This document shows, one piece after another, positions 33,861-43,102 of a stretch of DNA of 64,000 bases. Below the pieces are notes generated by a model that ran no database searches, was not told where the DNA came from, and worked only from the letters and a program-made list of their open reading frames with translations. Position 1 is the stretch's first letter. Each line of letters starts with the position of its first letter. A program made the translations under genes and the position numbers. The stretch lies in contig JAWPMO010000001.1 of NCBI GenBank assembly GCA_033344875.1, positions 2,753,595-2,817,594 on the forward strand. The letters are read 5' to 3'. Source of the DNA: Ilumatobacteraceae bacterium. Its GTDB lineage: Bacteria > Actinomycetota > Acidimicrobiia > Acidimicrobiales > Ilumatobacteraceae.

Positions 33861-35063
33861 TCACGCCGGTGATGGGGCCAGCCGGTCCTCGACGAGTTCT
33901 TGGAGCGGCAGCAACGCCGCACCGAGGGCGACCGCGTCGCCACCGAGTTGGCTGATCTCGAGTCGGACGACCGACGCCGGCCGGACGAGGCAGTTCGCAT
34001 CGACCTGTTGGGCGAGATCGTCGAGGCGAGCTCCGGCGAGCGCGAGACCGACCCAACCGCCGAGCACGATGACCTCCGGGTTGAACAGGTTGACCAGGTT
34101 CGCGAGACCGATCCCGAGGATCTCGATGGTTTCATCGACGACGCGAGCGGCGGTGTCGTCGCCCCGATCGGCGAGATCGAGCAAGCGGGCCAGCTCGCCT
34201 TCCTCATCGACCGTCGTCGGCGCTCCGGCCTCCGCCCACCGCTCGATGATCGAGGTGCCGCCGACGTAGGCCTCGAGACAACCGGCGCCGCCACATCGGC
34301 AGGCCCGGCCGCGGACGGCCACCTTCGTGTGTCCCCACTCGCCCGCGCTGCCGGTGAGCCCGCGGAGCAACGACCCGTCGTGGAGGAATCCCGCTCCGAT
34401 GCCACGACCGACCAGCGCAGCGATGCAGTGCCGTGCCGACTTCGCCGCACCGAGCCACGCCTCCGCCATCGCCATCGTCTTGGCCCCGTTCTCCGCGAAC
34501 ACCGGCAGCGATGTGTCCGGGAACAGTTCGCGCAGGTCGATCGGCTGCCACCCGAGGCTCTGCGTGTCGACGGTGGTACGTCCGTCCGGCGTCTGCTCGA
34601 CCACACCGGGGAGTCCGAGACCGACGCCGACCACGCGACGATCGACCACCGCGTTCCGGTCGCGGAGTGACGAGACCGCCTCGGCGAGGGCGTCGCGGAT
34701 TGCGTTCGGGCCGAGGGATCGACGCTGCACGCGGACGAACACGCGGTCGGTGCGGTGGAGTTGAAGGTCGAACAGTTCGGCGGTGATGCCGTGCTCGCCG
34801 ACGTCGGCACCGATGAAGTACGCACTGTCGCCACGCGGGGAGAGTCGCGAGATCGGCCTGCCACCGTCCGACGGGATCTGACCGATCTCCTCGACGAGGC
34901 CCTCCTCGATCAGGTCGGTCACGACGTTGGTCGCCGTCCCGGCAGAGAGCGAGCATTCGCGTGCGAGCGCCGCTCGGGTGCTCTCGCCGGAGCGCAGCAG
35001 CGCGCGCAGGACGTGAGCGCGGTTGCGTCGCCGAAGGTCTCGCACCGTCGCGCTACGCGACAT
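33861..35063 (-). CDS. ROK family transcriptional repressor
   Basis: A 400-residue ROK repressor. An N-terminal winged helix (about 8-65, 'VLRALLRSGESTRAALARE' onward) precedes the sugar-kinase-like domain. 'GVGLGLPGVV' and 'IAALVGRGIGAGFLHDG' form the ATP/sugar-binding core, 'GEWGH' is the ExGH sugar motif and 'CRCGGAGCLEAY' is the zinc site. It is the last gene of a beta-glucoside operon and its start overlaps the GH5 stop by 11 bp. It probably binds the palindrome upstream of the GH1 gene (41322-41354) and is released by a sugar. Confidence 0.88.
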   Translation of the reverse strand: MSRSATVRDLRRRNRAHVLRALLRSGESTRAALARECSLSAGTATNVVTDLIEEGLVEEIGQIPSDGGRPISRLSPRGDSAYFIGADVGEHGITAELFDLQLHRTDRVFVRVQRRSLGPNAIRDALAEAVSSLRDRNAVVDRRVVGVGLGLPGVVEQTPDGRTTVDTQSLGWQPIDLRELFPDTSLPVFAENGAKTMAMAEAWLGAAKSARHCIAALVGRGIGAGFLHDGSLLRGLTGSAGEWGHTKVAVRGRACRCGGAGCLEAYVGGTSIIERWAEAGAPTTVDEEGELARLLDLADRGDDTAARVVDETIEILGIGLANLVNLFNPEVIVLGGWVGLALAGARLDDLAQQVDANCLVRPASVVRLEISQLGGDAVALGAALLPLQELVEDRLAPSPA

Positions 35064-36714
35064 CGGAACCGACCGCTTCGTCGAGCGCTCCATGCCCGAG
35101 TCTCTCAGACGTCGTGCTGTCGGCCCGGTCTCGGACGTCGAGCCGCCGGAAGGCGACGCCGCCGGCCGGACCTTCGACACGCACGACGTGGCGGCCAGAC
35201 CGGACCGGCCCCGGGCTTCGCGCCACCCAACACCCGTCGGATGCCGTGACGTCGAGGCCGACCCCGTCGACCACGACCAGCGGCGCCGTTCCGTCGATGG
35301 TGGATCCGTCGGCCGGCCACACGTCGATGTCGAGCGCGGCGGTGTCGACGGACTCGATGTCGTAGGCGACCCAGTCGCCCTCGGCGAGCACCACGGTCAG
35401 ATCGGGGTCGGGTGTCCCGTCGGTGTGCTCGAACGCCGGCAGTTCGTCGAGGTCGCCGAGCGTGATCGTGACCGCGTCGTCGGAACGGAACCCTGACAGC
35501 GGCGTGGCGTCGGACGTGTCGTGCGATCGACCGGGGCCGGCGAAACCGAATGCGGTGGCGGGCAGCGAGATCGGTACTCGGCGAAACAGGGCCCGGACGA
35601 TCTCGGGGCGATACGTGCAGCGGTCGATGTGCGACGCGGCGACCAGATCGCACAGGGTGGCCCACGCATCCTCCGAAGGCGGTTGCGGTCCAGCCCCGTT
35701 CGCGTAGGCGACGATCTCCGCCCAGCCCGACGGTGCGTCGATCGAGCAGGGGGACGTGAGCGTGTCGATCTTCTTCCACGGCCAGAAGTTCCATCCGATG
35801 CCGTGATCTTCGTAGAGCTGGAACGCGGTCGCCAGCCAACTCGTGTTGTTCTCGCCGCCTTCGCCCATGTAGATCGGCAGGCCGAGCCGCTCGCCCACGT
35901 CGATGAACTGTTGGATGGTCGGGCGGTCGGGTGGCGACCAGTACTTGTGGAACTGGAGGACGGAGTTCGGATCCCACACCTCGTCGAAGATCGACCAGTT
36001 CGTCGCCCAGTGGGAACCCTCGTACATGATCAGGTGCTGCGTGTCGACCCGACGGATCGCCGCGCTCAGACGGCGGTAGAGCGCGGCGAGTTCGGCGGCG
36101 TACCGGTGTTGCCACTCGTTGGGAAGTGGCTCGTTGAGGAGGTCGTACCCGAGCACGGCCGTCTCGTCGCGGTAGCGGGTCGCGAGCTCGACCCAGAGCC
36201 GTTCGGTGAGTTCGACGTTGCGTTCGTCCATGAACAGTTCGGGTTGCCCGTTCGAGTCGTCGATGTTCGTGCCGGTCTGGCCACCCGGTGCTCCGTGCAG
36301 GTCGAGGAGCACCCACAGCCCCGCGTCGCGGCACCACCCGATCAGCCGGTCGATCAGCGCCATGCCGTCGTCGAGGATCGCTCCGTCGGGGTCCATGACG
36401 ACCCGCCAGTTGATGGGGAGGCGGACGTGGTCCATGCCTTCGGCCGCGATGCGGTCGATGTCGTCGGCGGAGATGAACCGGTCACGGAAGTCGGTCCAGA
36501 ACCGTTCGGCGCGCTCGGACCCGACCAGTTCGACGACGAGCGCTTCGATCTCGCGGGCAGATTCGCGCCCGGGCGAGAGTCGCCACATGTAGCCCTCGGC
36601 GAGCAGCCAGTTGCCCAGGCCCATGCCGCGCAGCAGCAACGGGGTGCCGGACGCGTCGACGACTCGACCGTCGCGCACGGTGACGAAGCCGGCGAACCGG
36701 TCGGCGGCGCTCAC
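35053..36714 (-). CDS. Glycoside hydrolase family 5 (cellulase/glucanase-like)
   Basis: A 553-residue GH5 enzyme. The TIM barrel (about 10-385) has 'LLLRGMGLGNWLLAEG' at the start, 'VRLPINW', the acid/base in 'YDLLNEPLPNEW' and the nucleophile Glu in 'IYMGEGGENN'. The last 150 residues are beta-rich ('DWVAYDIESVDTAALDIDVW', 'GRHVVRVEGPAGGVAF') and look like a carbohydrate-binding or Ig-like module. No signal peptide is present, so it acts on imported oligosaccharides or exits by another route. GTG 36714 overlaps the upstream permease stop (GTGA), which fixes the start. Confidence 0.87.
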   Translation of the reverse strand: MSAADRFAGFVTVRDGRVVDASGTPLLLRGMGLGNWLLAEGYMWRLSPGRESAREIEALVVELVGSERAERFWTDFRDRFISADDIDRIAAEGMDHVRLPINWRVVMDPDGAILDDGMALIDRLIGWCRDAGLWVLLDLHGAPGGQTGTNIDDSNGQPELFMDERNVELTERLWVELATRYRDETAVLGYDLLNEPLPNEWQHRYAAELAALYRRLSAAIRRVDTQHLIMYEGSHWATNWSIFDEVWDPNSVLQFHKYWSPPDRPTIQQFIDVGERLGLPIYMGEGGENNTSWLATAFQLYEDHGIGWNFWPWKKIDTLTSPCSIDAPSGWAEIVAYANGAGPQPPSEDAWATLCDLVAASHIDRCTYRPEIVRALFRRVPISLPATAFGFAGPGRSHDTSDATPLSGFRSDDAVTITLGDLDELPAFEHTDGTPDPDLTVVLAEGDWVAYDIESVDTAALDIDVWPADGSTIDGTAPLVVVDGVGLDVTASDGCWVARSPGPVRSGRHVVRVEGPAGGVAFRRLDVRDRADSTTSERLGHGALDEAVGSDVA

Positions 36715-37538
36715 TTCAGCCCCGACATCGTGAAGCCGGCGACCACGAAGCGCTGCAGCGCGACGAAGATCAGGATCGTGGGGATCACCATCAGCGAGGC
36801 ACCCGCCATCTGCAGGGGCGGGTTCACGGATTGCTGCTGGTTGAGGAGTGCGAGTCCGACCGACAAGGTGTAGTTCTCCTGTTTTCCTGCGATGACGAGC
36901 GGCCAGAGGAAGCTGTTCCATCCGGCGATGAACGTGAGGATCGTCTGGACCGCGAGGATCGGCTTCGACAGCGGCAGGACGATCGAGTAGAAGATGCGGA
37001 ATTCACCGGCACCGTCGAGGCGGGCCGCCTCGAAGACCTCGTCGGGAAGGGTCTCCATGAACTGACGGAACAGGAAGATCCCGAACGCGCTGACCAGGGT
37101 CGGGACGGCGATGCCGACCACGGTCCCGGTGAGCCCGATCTTGTTGAGGATGAGGTAGGACGGGATCAACGTGACCTGGACCGGGATCATGAGGGTCGCG
37201 AGCACCACGAGGAACATCACGTTCTTCCCCACGAAGCGGTAGCGGGCGAATCCGTAGCCGGCCATCGCCATGAAGGCGAGCCCGACGAATCCCACGACGA
37301 CGACGATGATCGTGTTGGTGAGGTAGCGGCCGAACTCGAGGTCGCGGAAGAGCGTGACGTAGCTCTCCCAGGTGGCCTCGTCGGGGAGCACGGTCGGCGG
37401 GTACGTCCGCGCCTCGCGGAGCGGCTTGAACGACGTCGTGATCATCCACACGAACGGGAACGCGGTGAGCAGCGCACCGATCGTCATGATCACGCCGATG
37501 ACGAAGCGTCGACGTGACTTCGTGCCGCTACGAGGCAT
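36711..37538 (-). CDS. Sugar ABC transporter permease (MalG type)
   Basis: A 275-residue inner-membrane permease of the carbohydrate CUT1 class with six transmembrane helices. The EAA loop reads 'EVFEAARLDGAGEFRIFYSIVLPLSKP', which contacts the ATPase. Two segments show the typical signature: 'FPFVWMITTSFKP' near the N terminus and 'AGWNSFLWPLVIAG'. Its start overlaps the stop of the MalF-type gene by 11 bp. No ATPase gene is in the cluster, so a shared MsiK-like ATPase elsewhere must power it, as in Streptomyces. Confidence 0.9.
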   Translation of the reverse strand: MPRSGTKSRRRFVIGVIMTIGALLTAFPFVWMITTSFKPLREARTYPPTVLPDEATWESYVTLFRDLEFGRYLTNTIIVVVVGFVGLAFMAMAGYGFARYRFVGKNVMFLVVLATLMIPVQVTLIPSYLILNKIGLTGTVVGIAVPTLVSAFGIFLFRQFMETLPDEVFEAARLDGAGEFRIFYSIVLPLSKPILAVQTILTFIAGWNSFLWPLVIAGKQENYTLSVGLALLNQQQSVNPPLQMAGASLMVIPTILIFVALQRFVVAGFTMSGLK

Positions 37539-38475
37539 CGTTCCTCCTGAAGAGCCGAAGCTGGGTGGCGGTCACGACGAGGATGAGGCAGAACAGGGCG
37601 ACCGTGCCGGCGCTGGCGTAGCCGAACTGGTTGCGACTGAAGCCCTCCCGATAGATGAACAGTGAGACCGACGTGGTCGCGCCGACGGGGCCGCCGTCGG
37701 TGAGCACGAACGGTTCGTCGAAGAACTGGAGCCACGCGATCAGCGTGGTGACGGTGACGAACATGAGCGCGAATCGCAGGAGCGGGAAGGTCACGTACCG
37801 GAACTTCTGCCACTCACCGGCACCGTCGAGCGCGGCCGCGTCGTAGTACTCCTGCGGGATGTTCTGGATCGCGGCGAGGAAGATGATGCTGTTGAGTCCG
37901 GTCGCCCGCCAGACGGCGACGATGCCGACGGAGAACTTGGCGACGGTCGGGTCGCTGAGCCAGTTGACCTTGGGGAGCCCGACCGAGTCGAGGAGGTAGT
38001 TGAGCAGCCCGAACTGGGTGTTGTACAGCAGGCCCCACACCAGCGAGATCGCGACGATCGCGGTGATCGCCGGCAGGAAGTAGAAGGTGCGCAGCGCCCG
38101 GAACCACCGGTTGGTGCCTTGGGCGAGACCGAAGGCGATCGCCAGCGAGATGGCGATGATCGCGGGCACACCGATCACGATGAACGCGAGCGTGACGCGG
38201 ATCGACCGCCAGAAGTCACCGTCCGACAGCAGGGTGCGGTAGTTCTCGAGCCCGACGAACGACACGTTGTCGCGGTTGGCGAGCCCGGCGATGTCGAGGT
38301 CGGTCAGGCTGACGAACCCGGCGACGACGATCGGGAGCACGCCGAACGCGAGGAGCAGGAGGAGTGCCGGCCCGACGAAGACGTACGGCACCGCTCGGCG
38401 ACGGATCGCCGACCGGTGCCGCAGCTTCGTGGCCGGGAGCGTTCCTCGGTCGTCTCGCATGCTCCCGATCTGCAT
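37528..38475 (-). CDS. Sugar ABC transporter permease (MalF type)
   Basis: A 315-residue permease with six predicted helices. The EAA loop is 'EYYDAAALDGAGEWQKFRYVTFPLLR'. 'PYVFVGPALLLLLAFGVLP' is the first helix, and 'FVGLENYRTLLSD' is the periplasmic block typical of MalF/UgpA proteins. Two starts are possible: ATG 38475 (used here, 5 bp after the binding-protein stop) and ATG 38460, which has GGGAGC directly in front. It pairs with the MalG-type protein to import oligosaccharide. Confidence 0.88.
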   Translation of the reverse strand: MQIGSMRDDRGTLPATKLRHRSAIRRRAVPYVFVGPALLLLLAFGVLPIVVAGFVSLTDLDIAGLANRDNVSFVGLENYRTLLSDGDFWRSIRVTLAFIVIGVPAIIAISLAIAFGLAQGTNRWFRALRTFYFLPAITAIVAISLVWGLLYNTQFGLLNYLLDSVGLPKVNWLSDPTVAKFSVGIVAVWRATGLNSIIFLAAIQNIPQEYYDAAALDGAGEWQKFRYVTFPLLRFALMFVTVTTLIAWLQFFDEPFVLTDGGPVGATTSVSLFIYREGFSRNQFGYASAGTVALFCLILVVTATQLRLFRRNDAS

Positions 38476-38480
38476 CGATG

Positions 38481-39827
38481 TCAGCCCGTCATCGACTCGA
38501 CGGCCGCGTACAGGTCGGCGAGCGCCGTGTCTCGGTCGGCGCCGGTGAGCGCGATCGAGTTGAGCGTGTTGAGGATCTCGCTGCCGACGGCGTCCCACTG
38601 CGGGTGGAGCGGCAGCAGGCGCGAGTTCGCCAGTTGGTCGGCGTAGACGGAGACCGTCTCGCTGTCGCCGGCCTTCAGCTCGTCGAGCGCTCCCGTGACG
38701 GCCGGCAGTTCGTTGACCGCTTCGTACCAGGCGAGCTGGGTCTGCGGATCGGCGAGGAAGTTGATCAGCTCGAGGGCGGCCTCGGGATGCTCGGAGTTGG
38801 CCCAGACGCCGACGTTCGAGCCGGCGAACAGCGACGTGTTGTCGACGCCGGCGGGCACGGTGGTGACGCCCCATGCGCCGTCGAGCTCTGGCGCCTGATC
38901 GCGGATGGCGCCTTCGAGGTACGGGCCGGAGACCAGCATCGGTGCGGCGCCGGTGATGAAGCCGAGTGCCTGGTCGAAGTCGGAGTTCACCGGGACCACG
39001 CCCTGGTCGTGGAAGGCCAGATAGTGATCGACGGCCGCTTCGAACTCCGGCGTCTGCAGATCGATGGCTCCGGTGTCGTCGATCACGTCACCGCCAGCTT
39101 GCCAGACGTACGAGATCGGCAGCGGCGCATCCCATTGCGGGATGTAGTAGCCGTACTCGTCGCCACCACGCTCGGCGAGCGCGGCCGCGACCTCGTGGAT
39201 CTCGTCCCATGTGGCGGGCGGGGCGTCGTAGCCGGCCTCGGACAGGACGTCGGAGCGATAGAACAGCACCCGGGTGTCGCTGACCCACGGGAAGCTGGCC
39301 ACGGTCCCTTCGGGATTGAGCGCGGCCTGGCTGACGCCGCTCGGGAAGTTCGAGTCGGCGAGGTTCGGGTAGTCGGCCACCATGCCGCTGACGTCCATCA
39401 GGGCTTCGCCGGCGAGGAACGTCGGGAGCAACGACAGGCCGATCTGGGTCACGTCGGGGCCGTCGCCGCTCGCGACCGCGGTGGTGAGGCGGTCGTTGAC
39501 GTTCTCCCACGGGATCGCCTCGACGTCGACCTCGATGCCGGTCTCGTCGGTGAACGGCGCGACCAGCTCTTCGAAGGCCCCGGAGTTGTCACCCATGATC
39601 CAGAAGGTCAGGGTGGTGCCGGCGAGGTCGGGTTGGTCGTCGGACGGCTCGGCCGTGTCGTCACCGGTCGACTCGGGGGTGGTGTCGTCGGTGGTGTCGG
39701 TGGCGGTGGCTTCGTCGGACGCGGCCGGCTCGGCCGGGCCGGCATCGTCGTCGTCACCACCGCAGGCGGTGAGAACGAGCGCTGCAGCGAGCAACGCCGC
39801 ACCGGTGTGCTTGAGTCGAATGTTCAT
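38481..39827 (-). CDS. Extracellular sugar-binding lipoprotein of an ABC transporter
   Basis: A 448-residue solute-binding protein. The lipoprotein signal 'AALLAAALVLTAC' has Cys near residue 22, followed by an Asp/Thr-rich linker of about 45 residues. The family-1 sugar-binding domain begins 'LTFWIMGDNSGAFEELVAPF' and has 'AIPWENVNDRLTTAVASGDGPDV', the usual cluster for this family. GGGGGGA directly upstream of ATG 39827 is a strong ribosome site. It sits between the GH1 gene and two permeases, which suggests uptake of cello- or other beta-linked oligosaccharides. Confidence 0.9.
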   Translation of the reverse strand: MNIRLKHTGAALLAAALVLTACGGDDDDAGPAEPAASDEATATDTTDDTTPESTGDDTAEPSDDQPDLAGTTLTFWIMGDNSGAFEELVAPFTDETGIEVDVEAIPWENVNDRLTTAVASGDGPDVTQIGLSLLPTFLAGEALMDVSGMVADYPNLADSNFPSGVSQAALNPEGTVASFPWVSDTRVLFYRSDVLSEAGYDAPPATWDEIHEVAAALAERGGDEYGYYIPQWDAPLPISYVWQAGGDVIDDTGAIDLQTPEFEAAVDHYLAFHDQGVVPVNSDFDQALGFITGAAPMLVSGPYLEGAIRDQAPELDGAWGVTTVPAGVDNTSLFAGSNVGVWANSEHPEAALELINFLADPQTQLAWYEAVNELPAVTGALDELKAGDSETVSVYADQLANSRLLPLHPQWDAVGSEILNTLNSIALTGADRDTALADLYAAVESMTG

Positions 39828-39931
39828 GGTCCCCCCTCGAGGATTGTTTCCGTTGATGGTTGGTGGCGGTGTGTCGTGCTGGTGTTCGTGGGTGCTGTCG
39901 GTGTCGGTATTGGTCGACGGTTCGGCCGGTG

Positions 39932-41323
39932 TCAGGGCGAGGCCGAGTGGCCGGCGATGTGAGCTCGGTACCAGTGCGCGCTCGACTTGGGGATTCGCTG
40001 CTGGGTGGCGTAGTCGACGTACACCAGCCCGAATCGTCGGTCGTAGCCCTCGGCCCACTCGAAGTTGTCGAGCAGCGACCAGGCGAAGTAGCCGCGCACG
40101 TCGATGCCGTCGGCGATGGCCTGGGCGACGGCTCCGGTGTACGCATCGAGGTACTCGACACGGTCGCGATCGTCGACTCGACCATCGGCGTCGACCTGAT
40201 CGTCGTAGGCCGCACCGTTCTCCGTGACGTGGAGCGGCAGGTCGGTGTGCGTGGCAACCCGGCGCAGCACGCAGCGCAGCGACTCCGGTAGGAACGACCA
40301 GCCGAGGGCGGTGGGCGCCGGCTCGGCGTCGGTGATCACGGCGCCGAGGTGCGGATCGCCGGCATCGGCGGCGACGACGTGTCGGTGGTAGTGGTTGACG
40401 CCGGCGAAGTCGCACGGTGCGGAGATGATGCCGAGGTCGCCGGGCTGGATCGCCGTACTCAGGCCGTGCCGGTCGTAGAGGTCGTGAACGTCACTGGAGT
40501 ATTCACCGCCGTACACCGGGGTGAGGAAGGTCTGGTTCGCGTTCGCGTCGACACGGCGAGCGGCTGCGACGTCGTCGGGGTGATCGCCGGCCGGGACGAC
40601 GTCGGTGATCAGATTGGAGATGCCGAGCGCGACACCGCCGTGCCGGCCCTCCCGGATTGCCCGGACAGCCAGACCGTGGGCGAGGTTGAGGTGGTGCGCT
40701 GCTCGAACCGCGTCACCGAGGTCGCGTCGTCCGGGTGCGTGCGCACCGGAGTGGTAGCCGAGGAACGAGGAGCACCACGGTTCGTTCAAGGTCACCCAGT
40801 CGGTTGCCAGGTCGCCGAGCGCATCGACCGTGAGCCGTGCGTACTCGGCAAACCGTTCGGCGGTGTCACGTGCGGGCCACCCACCTGCAGCTTCGAGGGG
40901 CGACGGCAGATCCCAGTGGTACAGCGTCGCGACCGGCCGAATGTTCCGTTCGTGGAGACCTTCGAGCAGGTCGCGATAGAAGCGAACGCCTTCCGGGTTG
41001 AGCGGGCCGTCGCCGGCGGGTTGCAGTCGGGCCCAGGAGACCGAGAACCGGTAGGCGGTGATTCCGATGTCCGCGGCGAGGTCGAGATCGGTGCGCCACC
41101 GGTGGTAGTGGTCGCAGGCGACGTCACCGGTGTCGCCGTTGCGAGTCAGGCCCGGCGTGTGGCTGAAGTCGTCCCAGATCGATGGGCCGCGGCCACCCTC
41201 GGCAGCGGCCCCCTCGATCTGATAGGCAGCGGTCGCAGCGCCCCAGAGGAATCCGGTCGGAAAGGCACCCGGCGACGTCGCGTCGGAATCGGTTCGGGTG
41301 GTGGTGGTCGATTCGCTCCCCAT
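39932..41323 (-). CDS. Beta-glucosidase (GH1)
   Basis: A 463-residue family 1 glycosidase. The N-terminal hallmark 'FPTGFLWGAATAAYQIEG' starts at residue 21. The acid/base is Glu in 'WVTLNEPWCSSFLGY', and the nucleophile is Glu in 'LHVTENGAAYDD'. 'GYFAWSLLDNFEWAEGY' is the aglycone-site block. There is no signal peptide, so it is cytosolic and cleaves imported beta-glucosides. The first gene of the operon; its ATG lies inside the palindromic operator, and no ribosome site precedes it, so the mRNA is probably nearly leaderless. Confidence 0.93.
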   Translation of the reverse strand: MGSESTTTTRTDSDATSPGAFPTGFLWGAATAAYQIEGAAAEGGRGPSIWDDFSHTPGLTRNGDTGDVACDHYHRWRTDLDLAADIGITAYRFSVSWARLQPAGDGPLNPEGVRFYRDLLEGLHERNIRPVATLYHWDLPSPLEAAGGWPARDTAERFAEYARLTVDALGDLATDWVTLNEPWCSSFLGYHSGAHAPGRRDLGDAVRAAHHLNLAHGLAVRAIREGRHGGVALGISNLITDVVPAGDHPDDVAAARRVDANANQTFLTPVYGGEYSSDVHDLYDRHGLSTAIQPGDLGIISAPCDFAGVNHYHRHVVAADAGDPHLGAVITDAEPAPTALGWSFLPESLRCVLRRVATHTDLPLHVTENGAAYDDQVDADGRVDDRDRVEYLDAYTGAVAQAIADGIDVRGYFAWSLLDNFEWAEGYDRRFGLVYVDYATQQRIPKSSAHWYRAHIAGHSASP

Positions 41324-41365
41324 AAGTTATGACTTAGATTAAGTACCAACTTATCCCCCTGTCAA
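41322..41365 (-). promoter_or_regulatory. Promoter and palindromic operator of the beta-glucoside operon
   Basis: On the minus strand a perfect -35 TTGACA (41360-41365) is followed after 18 nt by -10 TAATCT (41336-41341). Overlapping it are nested inverted repeats: ATAAGTT/AACTTAT (41322-41328 and 41348-41354) and ACTTA/TAAGT (41332-41336 and 41340-41344). This is the most A/T-rich stretch of the area. A repressor bound here would cover the -10 and the start codon of the GH1 gene. The ROK protein at the end of the operon is the obvious candidate. Confidence 0.75.
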
Positions 41366-41669
41366 GGACATGTTCGGCCGGGCGGCTGCACTCCCGGGCC
41401 TGAGTCGGGGCCGGTGCGAGTGTCAGTGTGGGTATCGATGCGGGTATCGGTGTCGACGCCCGTCGCGCTCACTCGACGATCGCCGATCGGCCGACACCGG
41501 GTCCGAAGGGACGGATTTCGTCAGGCTCGAGCGGGCGCGCAGGCCTGAGCGCGCTGCGGTCGCCGGACGTGATGCGGGCCGACCTCCCGGCCGCCTGAGA
41601 CGACGCGTTCGGGTCGGCCGGCGGCGCGAGACACTTGCGTCCGACACGTCTGGCGGTCAAGGTGTCGGC
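41366..41669. other. Gene-free stretch before transhydrogenase genes
   Basis: About 300 bp between the beta-glucoside promoter and pntAA. I see no convincing gene. The only repeat is GGGTATCG twice with a 12-nt period (41430-41437 and 41442-41449). The pntAA promoter is presumably in the right-hand part, but I cannot point to a clear -10. Confidence 0.5.
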
Positions 41670-42803
41670 GTGCGTATCGCTGTTCCCACAGAATCCGACG
41701 GCGAACGGCGGGTTGCGGTCACCCCGCAGGCGGCACGTCGTTTGATCGCCGACGGTCACGTGGTCGTCGTCGAGGCCGGCCTCGGGGAGCGTGCGGGTTT
41801 CTCCGACGCCGCCTACGCCGACGAGGGGGCCGAGGTCGCGTCGGACGTGTTCGTCGACGCCGATGTGGTCCTCGTCGTCGGCCCGCCGACACCGGCCCAG
41901 GCGACCCGGTATCCCGACGGCACCACCCTGGTCGGATTCCTCGACCCGTTCGCATCGAACGACCTGGTCCGCACCCTCACCGAACGTCACATCACCGCGT
42001 TCGCGGTCGAGGCGATCCCGCGCACCACGTTGGCGCAGGGCATGGATGCCCTGTCGTCGCAGGCCTCGGCAGCCGGCTATCACGCCGTGCTCCTCGCGGC
42101 GACGGAGACGCCTCGTATCTTCCCGATGATGATCACCGCCGCCGGCACCATCCCACCGGTCAGGTTGCTGGTGCTCGGGGCGGGCGTCGCCGGCCTCCAG
42201 GCGATCGCCACGGCGAAACGGCTCGGCGCGGTCGTGTCGGCGTACGACGTCCGCCCCCAGGTGCGCGAGCAGATCGAGAGCCTCGGCGCCAAGTTCATCG
42301 CGGCGCCGGTCGACGAGTCGGCGGCGTCGTCGTCGGGGTATGCCAAGGAGCTCACCGACGAGACCCAGCGACGCCAGCAGGACGCACTGTCCCCGTACGT
42401 CGCCGATGCCGACGTCGTCGTCACGACCGCACAGGTTCCCGGTGGATCGGCTCCCCTGCTCGTCTCACGCGAGATGGTCGAGCGGATGCGGCCGGGTTCG
42501 GTCATCATCGACGTCGCAGCGCCGACCGGCGGCAACTGCGAGCTCACCCGCCCGGGCGAGAACGTCCGTCACGGCGGCGTCGTCGTGATGGGCCCGACCG
42601 ACCTGGCGAGTCGGGTCGCGATCGATGCCAGCGAAATGTACGCCAAGAATCTCGGGGCGTTCCTCGCCCGGATCAGCGATGAGGATGGACACGTGACACA
42701 CGACTTCGACGATCAGATCGTGAGCGAGGCGTGCATCACCCACGACGGCGCGGTCACCCACCCGGTGACCCGTCGGATCCTCGGTCTGGAGCCCCGGCAA
42801 TGA
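41670..42803 (+). CDS. pntAA: NAD(P) transhydrogenase subunit alpha part 1 (soluble dI)
   Basis: A 377-residue NAD(H)-binding component of the proton-pumping transhydrogenase, in the split form (PntAA, PntAB, PntB). It resembles alanine dehydrogenase: 'AVPTESDGERRVAVTPQAA' at the N terminus, the mobile-loop region, and the Rossmann motif '[29 protein letters not shown]'-type sequence in two parts near residue 170. The GTG at 41670 is chosen because the conserved N terminus starts there; a weak AAGGTG site lies upstream. Its stop overlaps the ATG of pntAB. With PntAB and PntB it makes NADPH from NADH using proton motive force. Confidence 0.93.
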   Translation: MRIAVPTESDGERRVAVTPQAARRLIADGHVVVVEAGLGERAGFSDAAYADEGAEVASDVFVDADVVLVVGPPTPAQATRYPDGTTLVGFLDPFASNDLVRTLTERHITAFAVEAIPRTTLAQGMDALSSQASAAGYHAVLLAATETPRIFPMMITAAGTIPPVRLLVLGAGVAGLQAIATAKRLGAVVSAYDVRPQVREQIESLGAKFIAAPVDESAASSSGYAKELTDETQRRQQDALSPYVADADVVVTTAQVPGGSAPLLVSREMVERMRPGSVIIDVAAPTGGNCELTRPGENVRHGGVVVMGPTDLASRVAIDASEMYAKNLGAFLARISDEDGHVTHDFDDQIVSEACITHDGAVTHPVTRRILGLEPRQ

Positions 42804-43102
42804 GCCCGTTCATGGTCGGCGTCACGGTGTTCGTCCTCGCCGCGTTCGTCGGGCTCGAAGTGATCTCCAAGGTGCCGCCGACGCTGCACACCCCGCTGAT
42901 GTCGGGCGCCAATGCGATCTCGGGCATCACGATCATCGGTGCGATCACCGCAGCCGGTCTGAGTGACGGCACCACCGCTCAGGTGCTCGGGTTCGTCGCG
43001 GTGGTGACGGCGACGATCAATGTCGTCGGGGGGTTCCTGGTCACCGACCGCATGCTCGAGATGTTCAAGAGCCGGTCCGACCGGAAGCGGCCGAGCGAAT
43101 GA
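42800..43102 (+). CDS. pntAB: NAD(P) transhydrogenase subunit alpha part 2 (membrane)
   Basis: A 100-residue membrane subunit with three transmembrane helices. The hallmark 'VPPTLHTPLMSGANAISGI' contains the conserved His-Thr-Pro-Leu-Met-Ser block of the proton channel. It starts with ATG 42800, overlapping the pntAA stop, and its stop overlaps the start of pntB by ATGA, so all three are translated together. Confidence 0.93.
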   Translation: MSPFMVGVTVFVLAAFVGLEVISKVPPTLHTPLMSGANAISGITIIGAITAAGLSDGTTAQVLGFVAVVTATINVVGGFLVTDRMLEMFKSRSDRKRPSE

